From: Streptomyces ferrugineus
GTDB lineage: Bacteria > Actinomycetota > Actinomycetes > Streptomycetales > Streptomycetaceae
Assembly: GCF_015160855.1 (NCBI RefSeq)
Contig: NZ_CP063373.1
Location: forward strand, 1,488,001-1,552,000
Direction: 5' to 3'
DNA length: 64,000 nucleotides
This document shows, piece after piece, positions 1-7,963 of this stretch. Position 1 is the first letter of the stretch. Each line of letters opens with the position of its first letter. A model generated the notes under the pieces. The model saw nothing but the letters and a program-made list of their open reading frames with translations. It was not told the DNA's origin and ran no database searches. A program made the translations under genes and the position numbers.

Positions 1-528
1 GGTGTGAACCCGGTGAAAGGCGTCCCAGAACGCCTCCATCACCTCGCCGAGGAGCGCGTTGTCCAGACCTCGGTAGAGAGTGGCGTGAAACGCCCGGTCG
101 GTCTCGGCGATCCCGTCGCCTCCTCGCGCGGCCTGCTCTTCCATACGGCCGACGAGCGCATCCAGTTCAACGAGGTCGGCGTCCGGTATCCGCCCCGCGA
201 GCCGCGACACCAGCCCGGTCTCCACGGCCTCCCGCAGCTGCACGAGCTGCAGCAGGGTGTCCTCGCCCCGGTAGTGCCCCGCGACCGTGCGGAAGGCGAG
301 GCCCTCGACCATCGGCGCCAGCGACATCGTGCCGACATACGTCCCGAACCCGTGCCGGATCTCCACGATGCCCATGGCCTGCAACCCCTTGAGCGCCTCA
401 CGCACGGAATTGCGACTGGCACCCAGATGCTCCATCAGCTCGGGCTCCGTCGGCAGCGGGGCCCCGGAGGCCAGCCGGCGGTCGATGATGAGCTTCTTGA
501 TCCGCTCCTGAAGGTCACGCGCTGCCAT
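1..528 (-). CDS. FadR-subfamily GntR transcriptional regulator (3' end cut by window)
   Basis: The reverse strand from ATG 528 reads 176 codons to the window edge without a stop, so the C-terminus is missing. The first ~70 residues form a GntR winged helix-turn-helix (PTEPELMEHLGASRNSVREA, then an RHGFGTYV wing). The rest looks like the all-helical FCD effector domain of FadR-type repressors (LREAVETGL, then TDRAFHATLYRG with a likely metal-binding His). Such proteins are ligand-released dimeric repressors of catabolic or transport genes. No clear ribosome site precedes the start. ATG 528 was chosen because the tRNA-Lys terminator lies just upstream. The target genes are probably to the left of the window. 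Confidence 0.85.
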   Translation of the reverse strand, partial: MAARDLQERIKKLIIDRRLASGAPLPTEPELMEHLGASRNSVREALKGLQAMGIVEIRHGFGTYVGTMSLAPMVEGLAFRTVAGHYRGEDTLLQLVQLREAVETGLVSRLAGRIPDADLVELDALVGRMEEQAARGGDGIAETDRAFHATLYRGLDNALLGEVMEAFWDAFHRVHT

Positions 529-558
529 GGCCAGAGAGTATCCGGCCAAACACGCGAA

Positions 559-584
559 CAGCCCCTCGCGTGCACGAGGGGCTG
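559..584 (-). terminator. Hairpin downstream of tRNA-Lys copy 1
   Basis: A perfect 10-bp stem (CAGCCCCTCG / CGAGGGGCTG) with a 6-nt loop sits 8 nt beyond the 3' end of the first tRNA-Lys on the reverse strand. Equivalent GC-rich hairpins follow the other two tRNA-Lys copies. It lacks a long U tract, as is usual in Streptomyces. Confidence 0.7.
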
Positions 585-592
585 CTTGTCTG

Positions 593-666
593 TGCGCCGC
601 CAGGGACTCGAACCCCGGACCCGCTGATTAAGAGTCAGCTGCTCTAACCAACTGAGCTAGCGGCGC
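593..666 (-). tRNA. tRNA-Lys (CTT), copy 1
   Basis: On the reverse strand a 74-nt cloverleaf begins GCGCCGCTAGCTCAG and has a 7-bp acceptor stem (GCGCCGC / GCGGCGC). The anticodon loop is CTCTTAA, giving anticodon CTT for AAG codons, and the T arm contains GGTTCGAGTCC. CCA is not encoded. The sequence is identical to the copies at 6061-6134 and 27895-27968. Confidence 0.95.
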
Positions 667-853
667 GTGCTGACGCCGTCGACTCTACATGACCTCCGGG
701 GGTGCTCCTGACCACGTCACCGGGGTGGGGCGCGGGGGTGCCGGGGGCGATGTAAACCATTCGGACCGTCAACATGCGAGTCCGGAAGACAGTTGACAAA
801 CTGACGGGGTGTACAGCCGCGGACATTTCCAACTGGAGTGTGAGGGGAATCGC

Positions 854-2284
854 ATGGAGGCTCGGGCTCCGGTATTCGAGGAATTCGACCCGGTGAGTGA
901 CTGCGACTGCCCCGGATGCGTTCACTGGCAACGCGTCCTGCCGCATTCCCGGGCCGGCCGCCACCCCGCCGCCCACCGGGCGCTGATTCTCGCCGCAGCC
1001 GCCTCCACCACCGTCGTCGTCGGGCACACCGCCCCGGCCCTCGCCGCCCCCCACGCCCCCGACCGGCAGGTCGTTCCCGCAGGTGACGAGCCCAATACTC
1101 CCCAGGGCGGCAAGGCCCCGCTGCACGGTCCGGGTGGGAAGCCGGGCAAGCCGTCCGGGGTGGTCAAGGCGCCCTCGACCACCCGTGCCGAGATCATCAA
1201 GCGAGCCAAGAAATGGGTCGCCGCGAAGGTGCCGTACAGCATGTCCAAGTACTGGTCGGACGGATACCGGCAGGACTGCTCGGGCTTCGTCTCGATGGCC
1301 TGGAGCCTGCCCGGAAACGAATGGACGGGCAGTCTGGGGCAGTACGGCGTGCGAATCTCCAAGGGGGATCTGCAGCCCGGCGACATTCTGCTGTTCCACA
1401 ATCCGGCGGACCCCCAGAAAGGCTCGCACGTCGTCATTTTCGGCGGCTGGACGGACCACACGCGCACCTACTACGTCGCCTACGAGGAGGCGCCCCCGCA
1501 CGCCCGCCGGCAGGCCACGCCGTACGCCTATTGGAAGCACTCCGACCGCTATGTGGCCTACCGCTACAAGGGGCTCACGGGCGGCACGACGGGCAAGGAT
1601 CCGGTCAGCGGGGAGCAGGAGGGCGGGAAGGCGGACGGGGGGAAGTCCGAGGGCGGGAAGGCGGACGAGGGGAAGACGGACGGGGGGAAAACGGACGGCG
1701 GGAAGTCCGACAGTGCCAAGCCCGCGGGGCCGAAGCGGCCGGCCGCCTACCCCGGACGGGCGCATTTCGGGCCCGGGGCCAACAACAAGCACGTCACCCG
1801 ACTCGGCCGCATGCTCGTCGAGCGCGGGGCCGGCCGGTACTACACCTCCGGCCCCGGTCCCCGCTGGTCGGACGCGGACCGCCGGGCCACCCAGGCGTTC
1901 CAGCTCGCGCAGGGCTGGCGGGGCCAGGACGCCGACGGGCTGCCGGGGCCACGGACGTGGGCGCTGCTGGTGGCGGGCAAGGGCAAGGACATCTCGGCCG
2001 GGGCGGGCGGAGCCGGTCCGTCGGAGCAACCGGCGTCGCACGGGGTGCCCGGCTACCCGGGGCGGGCGATGTTCCGGCCCGGCGCCGACAACGAGTACGT
2101 CACTCAGCTCGGCGAGCAGTTGGTGAAGAAGGGGTTCGGCAAGCACTACGAGACCGGGCCGGGCCCGCGCTGGGGCGAGGCGGACCGGCGCGCCGTCCAG
2201 GCATTCCAGCGCACCCAGGGCTGGCGCGGCGGCGCGGCGGACGGCTACCCGGGGCCGGAGACCTGGCGGCGGCTCTTCTCGTGA
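854..2284 (+). CDS. Secreted NlpC/P60-type cell-wall hydrolase with two C-terminal wall-binding-like repeats
   Basis: 476 aa. ATG 854 was chosen because GAGGGGA lies ~6 nt upstream; an in-frame GTG at 809 has no such site. Residues 16-22 form a cysteine-rich patch (DCDCPGC) ahead of a hydrophobic segment at ~43-66 that looks like a late signal or anchor. An NlpC/P60-like fold follows, with catalytic Cys142 in DCSGF and His192 in GSHVVIF. A Lys/Gly/Asp-rich linker of repeated GGK units leads to two ~80-residue repeats (YPGRAxFxPGAxNxxVTxLG ... AFQxxQGWRG) that resemble peptidoglycan-binding modules. The family cleaves peptide stems of peptidoglycan outside the membrane. The extracytoplasmic role is an inference from architecture. 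Confidence 0.85.
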   Translation: MEARAPVFEEFDPVSDCDCPGCVHWQRVLPHSRAGRHPAAHRALILAAAASTTVVVGHTAPALAAPHAPDRQVVPAGDEPNTPQGGKAPLHGPGGKPGKPSGVVKAPSTTRAEIIKRAKKWVAAKVPYSMSKYWSDGYRQDCSGFVSMAWSLPGNEWTGSLGQYGVRISKGDLQPGDILLFHNPADPQKGSHVVIFGGWTDHTRTYYVAYEEAPPHARRQATPYAYWKHSDRYVAYRYKGLTGGTTGKDPVSGEQEGGKADGGKSEGGKADEGKTDGGKTDGGKSDSAKPAGPKRPAAYPGRAHFGPGANNKHVTRLGRMLVERGAGRYYTSGPGPRWSDADRRATQAFQLAQGWRGQDADGLPGPRTWALLVAGKGKDISAGAGGAGPSEQPASHGVPGYPGRAMFRPGADNEYVTQLGEQLVKKGFGKHYETGPGPRWGEADRRAVQAFQRTQGWRGGAADGYPGPETWRRLFS

Positions 2285-2434
2285 CTCGACGCCCCGGCCG
2301 GCCCGACGCCTCACGGCCTGTTCCGAGATCCCCGTCCGCGCCCCGACGCCCGGCACGCGCAGCACAGGCCCTGACCGACCCCACATCCCGGCGACGACCG
2401 TTGTGACGCATCTGGCGCGGAGGCTGGAGCACCC

Positions 2435-3565
2435 ATGACCACGACCACTTCTCACACGCCCGAGCCCGAGGGGCTCGCGGGGGCGGCCGAGGGGCCCGCC
2501 CGGCCCGGGCGGCTGATCCAGAACGAGGCGACCACCGAGATCCCCGTCCATCTGCTGTTCCGCGACGAGGCGGGCCCGGTGTCGGTGCCGCTCAGGCCGA
2601 CGGTCGTGGCGCGCCGGCAGGGCACGGGGGAGCAGCCGCGGCTGCGCCGCCCGTCGCCGCCCAAGCCGCGTCCCGAGCCACAGGTCGACCCCGAGCTGGT
2701 GGAACAGCCCGCGCGGGTGCTGCCCGGGGCGGCGGGGGTGCTCGCCGGGGTCTGCGGGGCGGCAGGGTGCCTGGCCGCCTCGTGGTGGGCCGGGGTGCTG
2801 CCGCCGCCGGCGGCGCATGCGCTGGGGTTGCCGGCGGCCGCGGGGGCGGGGCTCGGCCCGGCGCAGTGGGCGGCGTACGCGGGGGCCGTGGCCCTGGGGC
2901 TGTTCGGCCTGGGCGGGCTGGCGCGCGGGCGGACCGGACGGGCCTGGGTGCTCGGGCTGTTCGGGCGCTACCGGGGCACGGTCCGGCGCACCGGCCTGAT
3001 GTGGGTGAACCCCCTGCTGCTGCGCCGCCGGGTCGACGTACGGCTGCGGCACTGGCGCAGCGAGCCGATGCCGGCAGCCGACGGCAACGGGGTCGCGCTG
3101 CGGGCCGTCGTCCTGGTGGTGTGGCGGGTGAAGGACACCGCGCGGGCGACGCTCGGGGTGGAGGACCACGAGACATATCTGCGCGAGTGCGTCGAGGCGG
3201 CGCTGGCCCGGGTGCCGGTGGAGATGCCGGGCGCCGCGCGGGGGTCGGCCGAGGTGGCCGCGGACACCCTGACCCGGTTGGTGGTGCGGGACGCGGGGGT
3301 CGTCGGCCTAGAGGTGTTCTCGGTGCGGCCGGCGCGGGTGGAGTACGCCCCCGAGGTCGCCGCCGCCATGCACCGCCGCCGGATCGCCGCGCTGGACGCG
3401 CAGGACCGGGCCACCCTGGTCACCTCCGTCGTCGACTCGGTGGAGGACACGGTGACCCGGCTGACCATGCGGGGCCTGGTCGACCTCGACGACTACGAAC
3501 GCAAGGCGCTGGTGAAGGACTTGACGGTGGCGTTCTGCTCGGGGCGCGGCGAACAAGCTTCGTGA
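2435..3565 (+). CDS. SPFH/band-7 domain membrane protein
   Basis: 376 aa with GGAG just upstream of ATG 2435. A proline-rich N-terminus is followed by two hydrophobic segments (~98-122 and ~141-163). A band-7/SPFH-like region then starts with the typical GLMWVNPLLLRRRVDVR and continues with LRAVVLVVWRVKD and ARVEYAPEVAAAMHRRR. Proteins of this family (prohibitin/stomatin/flotillin) oligomerise on membranes and scaffold proteases or lipid domains. The 150-bp gap from the preceding gene holds no gene I can support. No partner is evident in the neighbourhood. Confidence 0.8.
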   Translation: MTTTTSHTPEPEGLAGAAEGPARPGRLIQNEATTEIPVHLLFRDEAGPVSVPLRPTVVARRQGTGEQPRLRRPSPPKPRPEPQVDPELVEQPARVLPGAAGVLAGVCGAAGCLAASWWAGVLPPPAAHALGLPAAAGAGLGPAQWAAYAGAVALGLFGLGGLARGRTGRAWVLGLFGRYRGTVRRTGLMWVNPLLLRRRVDVRLRHWRSEPMPAADGNGVALRAVVLVVWRVKDTARATLGVEDHETYLRECVEAALARVPVEMPGAARGSAEVAADTLTRLVVRDAGVVGLEVFSVRPARVEYAPEVAAAMHRRRIAALDAQDRATLVTSVVDSVEDTVTRLTMRGLVDLDDYERKALVKDLTVAFCSGRGEQAS

Positions 3566-3604
3566 TTGGTATGGACATGTTCAATAGTCAGCAATAATCT
3601 GAGA

Positions 3605-3620
3605 CTTGGTCTAGACCTGC
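3605..3620. promoter_or_regulatory. DasR-like operator (dre) upstream of the LPMO gene
   Basis: CTTGGTCTAGACCTGC matches the TGGTCTAGACC core of the DasR-responsive element used by chitinase and GlcNAc genes in streptomycetes. It lies ~40-55 bp before the LPMO start. A weaker relative, TTGGTATGGACAT, lies ~35 bp upstream, and an A/T-rich CAATAAT stretch between them could be the -10 region. Known: DasR is a GntR repressor released by amino-sugar phosphates. Control of this gene is inferred. Confidence 0.7.
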
Positions 3621-3660
3621 AAGCTCACCGAACTTCCCCCACGTTCCCAGGAGCAGCAGC

Positions 3661-4266
3661 ATGCGCAGAAAGACCAAGTGGTACGCCGCCGCGCTCGGCC
3701 TGACCACGGCCGGAGCCCTCGTGCTCTCCTCCGGCGGCGCGAGCGGCCACGGCTACACCGACCTCCCCATCAGCCGGCAGAAGCTCTGCCAGAACGGCAC
3801 CGTGACCAACTGCGGCTCCATCCAGTGGGAGCCGCAGAGCGTCGAGGGCCCGAAGGGCTTCCCCGGCTCCGGCCCGGCCGACGGGCAGATATGCAACGCC
3901 GGGCTCGGCCAGTTCAGCCAGCTCAGCGCACCGCGGACGCCCTCCGGCGGCGCCTGGCCCACCACCAAGGTGACGGGCGGTCAGAGCTACACCTTCCGCT
4001 GGCAGTTCACCGCGATGCACGCCACGACCGACTTCAAGTACTACGTCACCAAGCCGGGCTGGAACCAGAACCACAACCTGGCCCGCTCCGACCTCAACCT
4101 CACGCCGTTCTTCACGGTCCCGTACAACGGGCAGCGGCCGCCGTCCACGCTCTCCCACAGCGGCACCCTGCCGTCCGGGCTGAGCGGCCACCACGTGATC
4201 CTCGCGGTGTGGACGATCGCCGACACGGGCAACGCGTTCTACGCGTGCTCGGACGTCACGTTCTGA
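3661..4266 (+). CDS. Secreted AA10 lytic polysaccharide monooxygenase (chitin-binding protein type)
   Basis: 201 aa, the usual size for a single-domain AA10 enzyme. A twin-basic signal peptide (MRRKTKW, hydrophobic core, ASG|HGY) leaves His30 as mature residue 1. His30 and His120 (in FTAMHATTDF) form the copper histidine brace. Four cysteines (43, 51, 78 and one near the C-terminus) suit two disulfides. Family enzymes cleave crystalline chitin or cellulose oxidatively outside the cell. The upstream DasR-like site, shared in kind with the GH20 gene at 58.1 kb, favours chitin as substrate. No separate carbohydrate-binding module is present. Confidence 0.93.
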   Translation: MRRKTKWYAAALGLTTAGALVLSSGGASGHGYTDLPISRQKLCQNGTVTNCGSIQWEPQSVEGPKGFPGSGPADGQICNAGLGQFSQLSAPRTPSGGAWPTTKVTGGQSYTFRWQFTAMHATTDFKYYVTKPGWNQNHNLARSDLNLTPFFTVPYNGQRPPSTLSHSGTLPSGLSGHHVILAVWTIADTGNAFYACSDVTF

Positions 4267-4388
4267 GGTCCTCCCCAGTCAGCGCCCAGGCCGGCGTGGG
4301 TGGGTTCCTCCCACGCCGGCCGAAGCCCGGGACTTCCCGCGGCCGTAGCGCTCCACATCTGACGGTATGTCAGCTACCGTGCGCCCCC

Positions 4389-6095
4389 ATGGAGTCCAGT
4401 GAACGGCGCACGGTCGCGGAACTGGTGGCGGCACGGTGGGGCGACCACCGGCCGGGGCTGTGGTTCGAGGAGAAGGCGCTCACCCGGCACGAGGTGGCCG
4501 CCGGTGCCGCCGCCCGGGCGGCACTGCTGGCCGACCTGCTGCCACCCGGCGCCGAGCCGCATATCGGCGTCCTCCTCGACAACACCCCCGAGTACCCGAT
4601 GTGGCTCGGCGCGGCCGCCCTCGCGGGAGCCGCCGTCGCCGGGATCAACCCCACCCGCCGGGGCCCCGAACTGGCCCGCGACATCCTGCACACCGAGTGC
4701 CGGGTCCTGATCACCGAGCGGGCCCACCTGCCGCTCCTCGACGGCCTGGAACTGCCGTGGGGGTCCCCCCGCGCGAGCGCCGTCGAGCGTGGGGGAGTGC
4801 GCCTGCTGACGACCGACTCGCCGGAGTACGACGCCCTGCTCGCGCCCTACGCCGGCGCCCGCCCCGACCCTTCCCGCGCCACCCCGCACGACCGGCTCCT
4901 GCTCTACTTCACCTCCGGCTCGACCGGCGCCCCCAAGGCCGCGATCTGCACCCAGGGCCGGCTGGCCGCCGCCGGGCACTCACTGGCCGACCAGTTCCAC
5001 GTCCGCCCCGACGACGTGCACTACATCTGCATGCCGATGTTCCACGGCAACGCCGTGATCGCCGACTGGGCCCCCGCCCTCGCGGCCGGCGCGGGCGTGG
5101 CGCTGCGCCGGCGGTTCTCGGCGTCGGGGTTCCTGGCGGACGTGCGGCGGTACGGGGCGACGTACTTCACCTACGTCGGCCGGGCGATCCAGTACATCCT
5201 CGCCACCGAGCCGCGCCCCGACGACCGGGACAATCCGCTGCGGCTCGGCTTCGGCACGGAGGCGGGGGCGGTGGACGCCGCCGCCTTCGAGGCGCGGTTC
5301 GGGGTGCGGCTGGTGGAGGGGTACGGGTCCTCCGAGGGCGGGGCCGCCGTGCAGTGGTCGCCGGGGACGCCGCCGGGAGCCGTGGGGCGGGCGGCGCCCG
5401 GGCTCGTCGTACTCGATCCGGAGACCTGTGCGGAGTGTCCGCCGGCCGTCTTCGACGCGGGCGGGCGGCTGGTCAACGGGGACGCGGCGATAGGGGAGCT
5501 GGTCAATCGGGGGCCGAGTCCCTTCGAGGGGTACTGGCGCAACGCCGAGGCGGAGGCCGAGCGGCGGCGGGAGGGCTGGTACTGGACGGGGGACCTGTTC
5601 TGCCGGGACGCCGACGGCTATCTGTACTTCGCCGGGCGCGGCGACGACCGGCTGCGGGTCGACGGGGAGAACCTGTCCGCCGCGATGATCGAGAACATCC
5701 TCGCCCGCTACGAGGGCGCGGCGGCCGTCGCCGTGTACGCGGTGCCGGATCCGGTGACCGGGGACCAGGTCATGGCGACGGTCGCGGGCGAGTTCGATCC
5801 GGTCGGCTTCGCCGGGTTCCTGCTGACCCAGCCGGATCTGGGGACGAAGATGGCACCCCGGTTCGTGCGGGTGGTGGAGCGGATGCCGGTGACCGCCACG
5901 AACAAGATCCATCGGGCGGGGCTGCGACGGGAGGGGGTGCGGTGCGCCGACCCGGTGTGGTGGCGGCCACCCGGGGAGCGGGAGTACCGGAGGCTGACCG
6001 AGGCGGATCTCCTGACATACGTCGAAGGGCCCCTCGCTCCCACGAGAGGCCCTTCGGAAGTGCGCCGCCAGGGACTCGAACCCCGGACCCGCTGA
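4389..6095 (+). CDS. AMP-dependent acyl-CoA synthetase/ligase-like protein
   Basis: 568 aa from ATG 4389. The adenylate-forming signature is intact: P-loop YFTSGSTGAPKAA (~172-185), YGSSEGG (~311), the WYWTGD and GRGDDRLRVDGENLS hinge motifs (~415) and the C-terminal catalytic Lys region TNKIHRAGL (~503). The family activates a carboxylate as acyl-AMP and then transfers it to CoA; the pattern resembles fatty-acyl FadD-type ligases, but the substrate is unknown. Two oddities stand out: a 40-bp Streptomyces repeat is inserted in frame (4758-4797), and no stop occurs until inside the antisense tRNA-Lys, so the last ~11 residues (VRRQGLEPRTR) are encoded by the tRNA complement. Confidence 0.85.
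   Translation: MESSERRTVAELVAARWGDHRPGLWFEEKALTRHEVAAGAAARAALLADLLPPGAEPHIGVLLDNTPEYPMWLGAAALAGAAVAGINPTRRGPELARDILHTECRVLITERAHLPLLDGLELPWGSPRASAVERGGVRLLTTDSPEYDALLAPYAGARPDPSRATPHDRLLLYFTSGSTGAPKAAICTQGRLAAAGHSLADQFHVRPDDVHYICMPMFHGNAVIADWAPALAAGAGVALRRRFSASGFLADVRRYGATYFTYVGRAIQYILATEPRPDDRDNPLRLGFGTEAGAVDAAAFEARFGVRLVEGYGSSEGGAAVQWSPGTPPGAVGRAAPGLVVLDPETCAECPPAVFDAGGRLVNGDAAIGELVNRGPSPFEGYWRNAEAEAERRREGWYWTGDLFCRDADGYLYFAGRGDDRLRVDGENLSAAMIENILARYEGAAAVAVYAVPDPVTGDQVMATVAGEFDPVGFAGFLLTQPDLGTKMAPRFVRVVERMPVTATNKIHRAGLRREGVRCADPVWWRPPGEREYRRLTEADLLTYVEGPLAPTRGPSEVRRQGLEPRTR
4758..4797. repeat. Palindromic repeat inserted in the ligase gene
   Basis: TGGGGGTCCCCCCGCGCGAG through GTGGGGGAGTGC forms a GC-rich imperfect palindrome. 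I recognise it as a dispersed Streptomyces intergenic-type element. Here it sits inside a coding frame and adds about 13 residues (GSPRASAVERGG) to a variable loop of the ligase. Confidence 0.6.
6023..6056 (-). terminator. Hairpin downstream of tRNA-Lys copy 2
   Basis: CGAAGGGCCCCTCG and CGAGAGGCCCTTCG pair almost perfectly around a 6-nt loop, 4 nt past the tRNA 3' end on the reverse strand. The hairpin lies inside the 3' end of the convergent ligase reading frame. Confidence 0.65.
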
Positions 6096-6134
6096 TTAAG
6101 AGTCAGCTGCTCTAACCAACTGAGCTAGCGGCGC
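6061..6134 (-). tRNA. tRNA-Lys (CTT), copy 2
   Basis: 74 nt, identical to copy 1, with anticodon CTT and no encoded CCA. Its last 35 nt overlap in antisense the end of the acyl-CoA synthetase-like frame (stop 6093-6095). Confidence 0.95.
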
Positions 6135-6221
6135 ATGACTCCCGCCGACCGCGTGTGCTGTGCCCTCGCGGTGGCGACGAAGAAAATACTACCTGGTCCG
6201 CAGGGGTGCTTCCGACCACCG

Positions 6222-6980
6222 TCAGATGGCGAGGCTGAGCAGCACCGGCGCCGCGTTGCGGTTCAGGGCGTCCGCCGCCTGGCGCAGGCGGTGCGCGTGC
6301 TCCAGCGGGAGGGACAGGGCCAGGCAGCCCACCGACGAGCCGGCCGTGATCGGGACGGCCGCGCACACCGTGCCCACCGCGTACTCCTGGAGGTCGAGGT
6401 GGGGCACCGTCGGCGGCTGGGACGCCAGGCGGGAGAGCAGCACCCGGTCGCTGGTGATCGTGCGCGAGGTGAGGCGGGCCATCTTGTGCCGGGAGAGGTG
6501 GTCGCGCCGGCCGTTGTGGTCGAGCTGGCCCAGCAGGCTCTTGCCGATCGCGGTGGCGTGGGCCGAGAAGCGGAAGTCGACCCACTCGTTGACCACGGGG
6601 GTGGCCGGACCGGCCGCGAACTGGTCGATCCGGACCTCACCGTCGATGTACCGGCTGATGTAGACGGCCGCGCCGACCGAGTCCCGCAGCCGGTCCAGGG
6701 TGTGCTGGAGATGCTCCCGCAGGGCCTGCTCCCGGCCCTGGGCGGAACCGAGGCGGGCCAGGGCGTCGCCGGTGACGTACGCCCCGTCGGCCACCTGCTC
6801 GACGTAGCCCTCGCGGCGCAGCATCCGCAGGAGGCTGGTCAGGCGCTCCATGCCGATGTGGGTGTGCCGGGCGAGTTCGGTGTCGGTGACTCCGGTGGTG
6901 TGCCGCACCACGGTCTCCAGGATGCGCAGGGCGTCCTGGGCCGAGTGGTACGGCGCGGTCGGCTCGTGCTTAAGCGCCAC
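6222..6980 (-). CDS. IclR-family transcriptional regulator
   Basis: 252 aa with a GTG start at 6980. The N-terminal winged HTH (ALRILETVVRHTTGVTDTEL, then RLTSLLRMLRREGYVEQ) is followed by a GAF-like effector domain (SAHATAIGKSLLGQL, YAVGTVCAAVPI, VGCLALSLPL), the standard IclR layout and length. IclR proteins sense small catabolites and control nearby catabolic or transport operons. This gene follows ehuA in the same direction after 167 bp, so it is the best candidate regulator of the ehu importer and the split catabolic locus. That link is inferred. Confidence 0.9.
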   Translation of the reverse strand: MALKHEPTAPYHSAQDALRILETVVRHTTGVTDTELARHTHIGMERLTSLLRMLRREGYVEQVADGAYVTGDALARLGSAQGREQALREHLQHTLDRLRDSVGAAVYISRYIDGEVRIDQFAAGPATPVVNEWVDFRFSAHATAIGKSLLGQLDHNGRRDHLSRHKMARLTSRTITSDRVLLSRLASQPPTVPHLDLQEYAVGTVCAAVPITAGSSVGCLALSLPLEHAHRLRQAADALNRNAAPVLLSLAI

Positions 6981-7147
6981 GGTGTTTCCCCCTGCGGTCG
7001 CTACGGTGGGCCGGATTCCAGTCAGCCAATCATTTCCACGATAACGGGCAAGAGGCTTGTAGTGAGCGCTTGTTGACGAGAATGCGACGCCCTCATCTGC
7101 GGCGCCTGACTAGGGCATATGCCAGAGTCGGGCGCCGCGGCGCGTCG

Positions 7148-7963
7148 TCACAGCACAGCGCTGAGGAACTCCCGGGTCCGGTCGTTCTCGGGGTCGTTGA
7201 AGATCTTCTCCGGGGTGCCGGTCTCGATCACCCGGCCGGAGTCGAACATCAGGACCTGGTCCGAGATGTCCCGGGCGAAGTTCATCTCGTGGGTCACGCA
7301 GAGCATCGTGATGTCGGTGGAGCGCGCGATGTCCCGCAGCAGGTCGAGGACGCCCGCGACCAGCTCCGGGTCCAGCGCGGAGGTCACCTCGTCCAGCAGC
7401 AGCACCTGCGGCCGCATGGCCAGCGCCCGGGCGATCGCCACCCGCTGCTGCTGGCCGCCGGAGAGCTGGCTCGGGTACTTGTCGATGTGCTCGGTCAGGC
7501 CCACCATCTCGAGTAGCTCGCGGGCCCGCTGCTCGGCCTCCTCCTTGGGCAGGCCGAGGACGGTGACCGGCGCTTCGGTGATGTTGCGCAGCACCTTCAT
7601 GTTGGGGAAGAGGTTGAACTGCTGGAAGACCATCCCGATGTTCTTGCGGACCTCGCGGATGTGCTTCTCGCCGGCCGGGACGAGGTCGCCGTTCCTCTTC
7701 TCGTGGGTGAGGTACTGCCCGCCGACCTTGATCGTGCCCTCGTCCGGTTTCACCAGGGTCATCAGCAGCCGCAGGATCGTCGTCTTGCCGGAGCCCGACG
7801 GGCCGATCAGCGTGACGTGCTTGCCGGAGGCCACGGAGAAGTCGAGCTTGTCGAGGACGACGTTGCTGCCGAAGCGCTTGGTGACGTTGTCGAAGCGGAT
7901 CAGCTCACTGCCGTCCACCGCGGGGTTGGGCGTTTCCTTCGAGAGGCTGCTGTCAGCGGACAA
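7148..7963 (-). CDS. ehuA: ABC transporter ATP-binding protein, EhuA type (ectoine/hydroxyectoine or amino acid uptake)
   Basis: 271 aa. Walker A GPSGSGKTT, Q-loop VFQQFNLFPN, signature LSGGQQQRVAIARAL, Walker B VLLLDEVTSALD and the switch His in VTHEMNF are all present. It is the last gene of the ehuB-ehuC-ehuD-ehuA operon and overlaps ehuD by 11 bp. TTG 7963 is the likely start. It powers import by the EhuC/EhuD permease pair. The polar amino acid transport subfamily is certain; ectoine specificity rests on the binding protein and gene order. Confidence 0.9.
   Translation of the reverse strand: MSADSSLSKETPNPAVDGSELIRFDNVTKRFGSNVVLDKLDFSVASGKHVTLIGPSGSGKTTILRLLMTLVKPDEGTIKVGGQYLTHEKRNGDLVPAGEKHIREVRKNIGMVFQQFNLFPNMKVLRNITEAPVTVLGLPKEEAEQRARELLEMVGLTEHIDKYPSQLSGGQQQRVAIARALAMRPQVLLLDEVTSALDPELVAGVLDLLRDIARSTDITMLCVTHEMNFARDISDQVLMFDSGRVIETGTPEKIFNDPENDRTREFLSAVL

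Noticed and set aside
667..853. c-di-AMP (ydaO-type) riboswitch or strong promoter upstream of the NlpC/P60 gene
   Set aside because: Wall-hydrolase genes in Streptomyces can have this riboswitch, but I see none of its conserved elements here. TTGACA at 792-797 lacks a convincing -10 at 16-18 bp.
644..3169. Long reverse open frame opposite the NlpC/P60 and SPFH genes
   Set aside because: Shadow frame with Pro/Arg/Gly-rich composition and no domain; the forward genes carry catalytic or family motifs.
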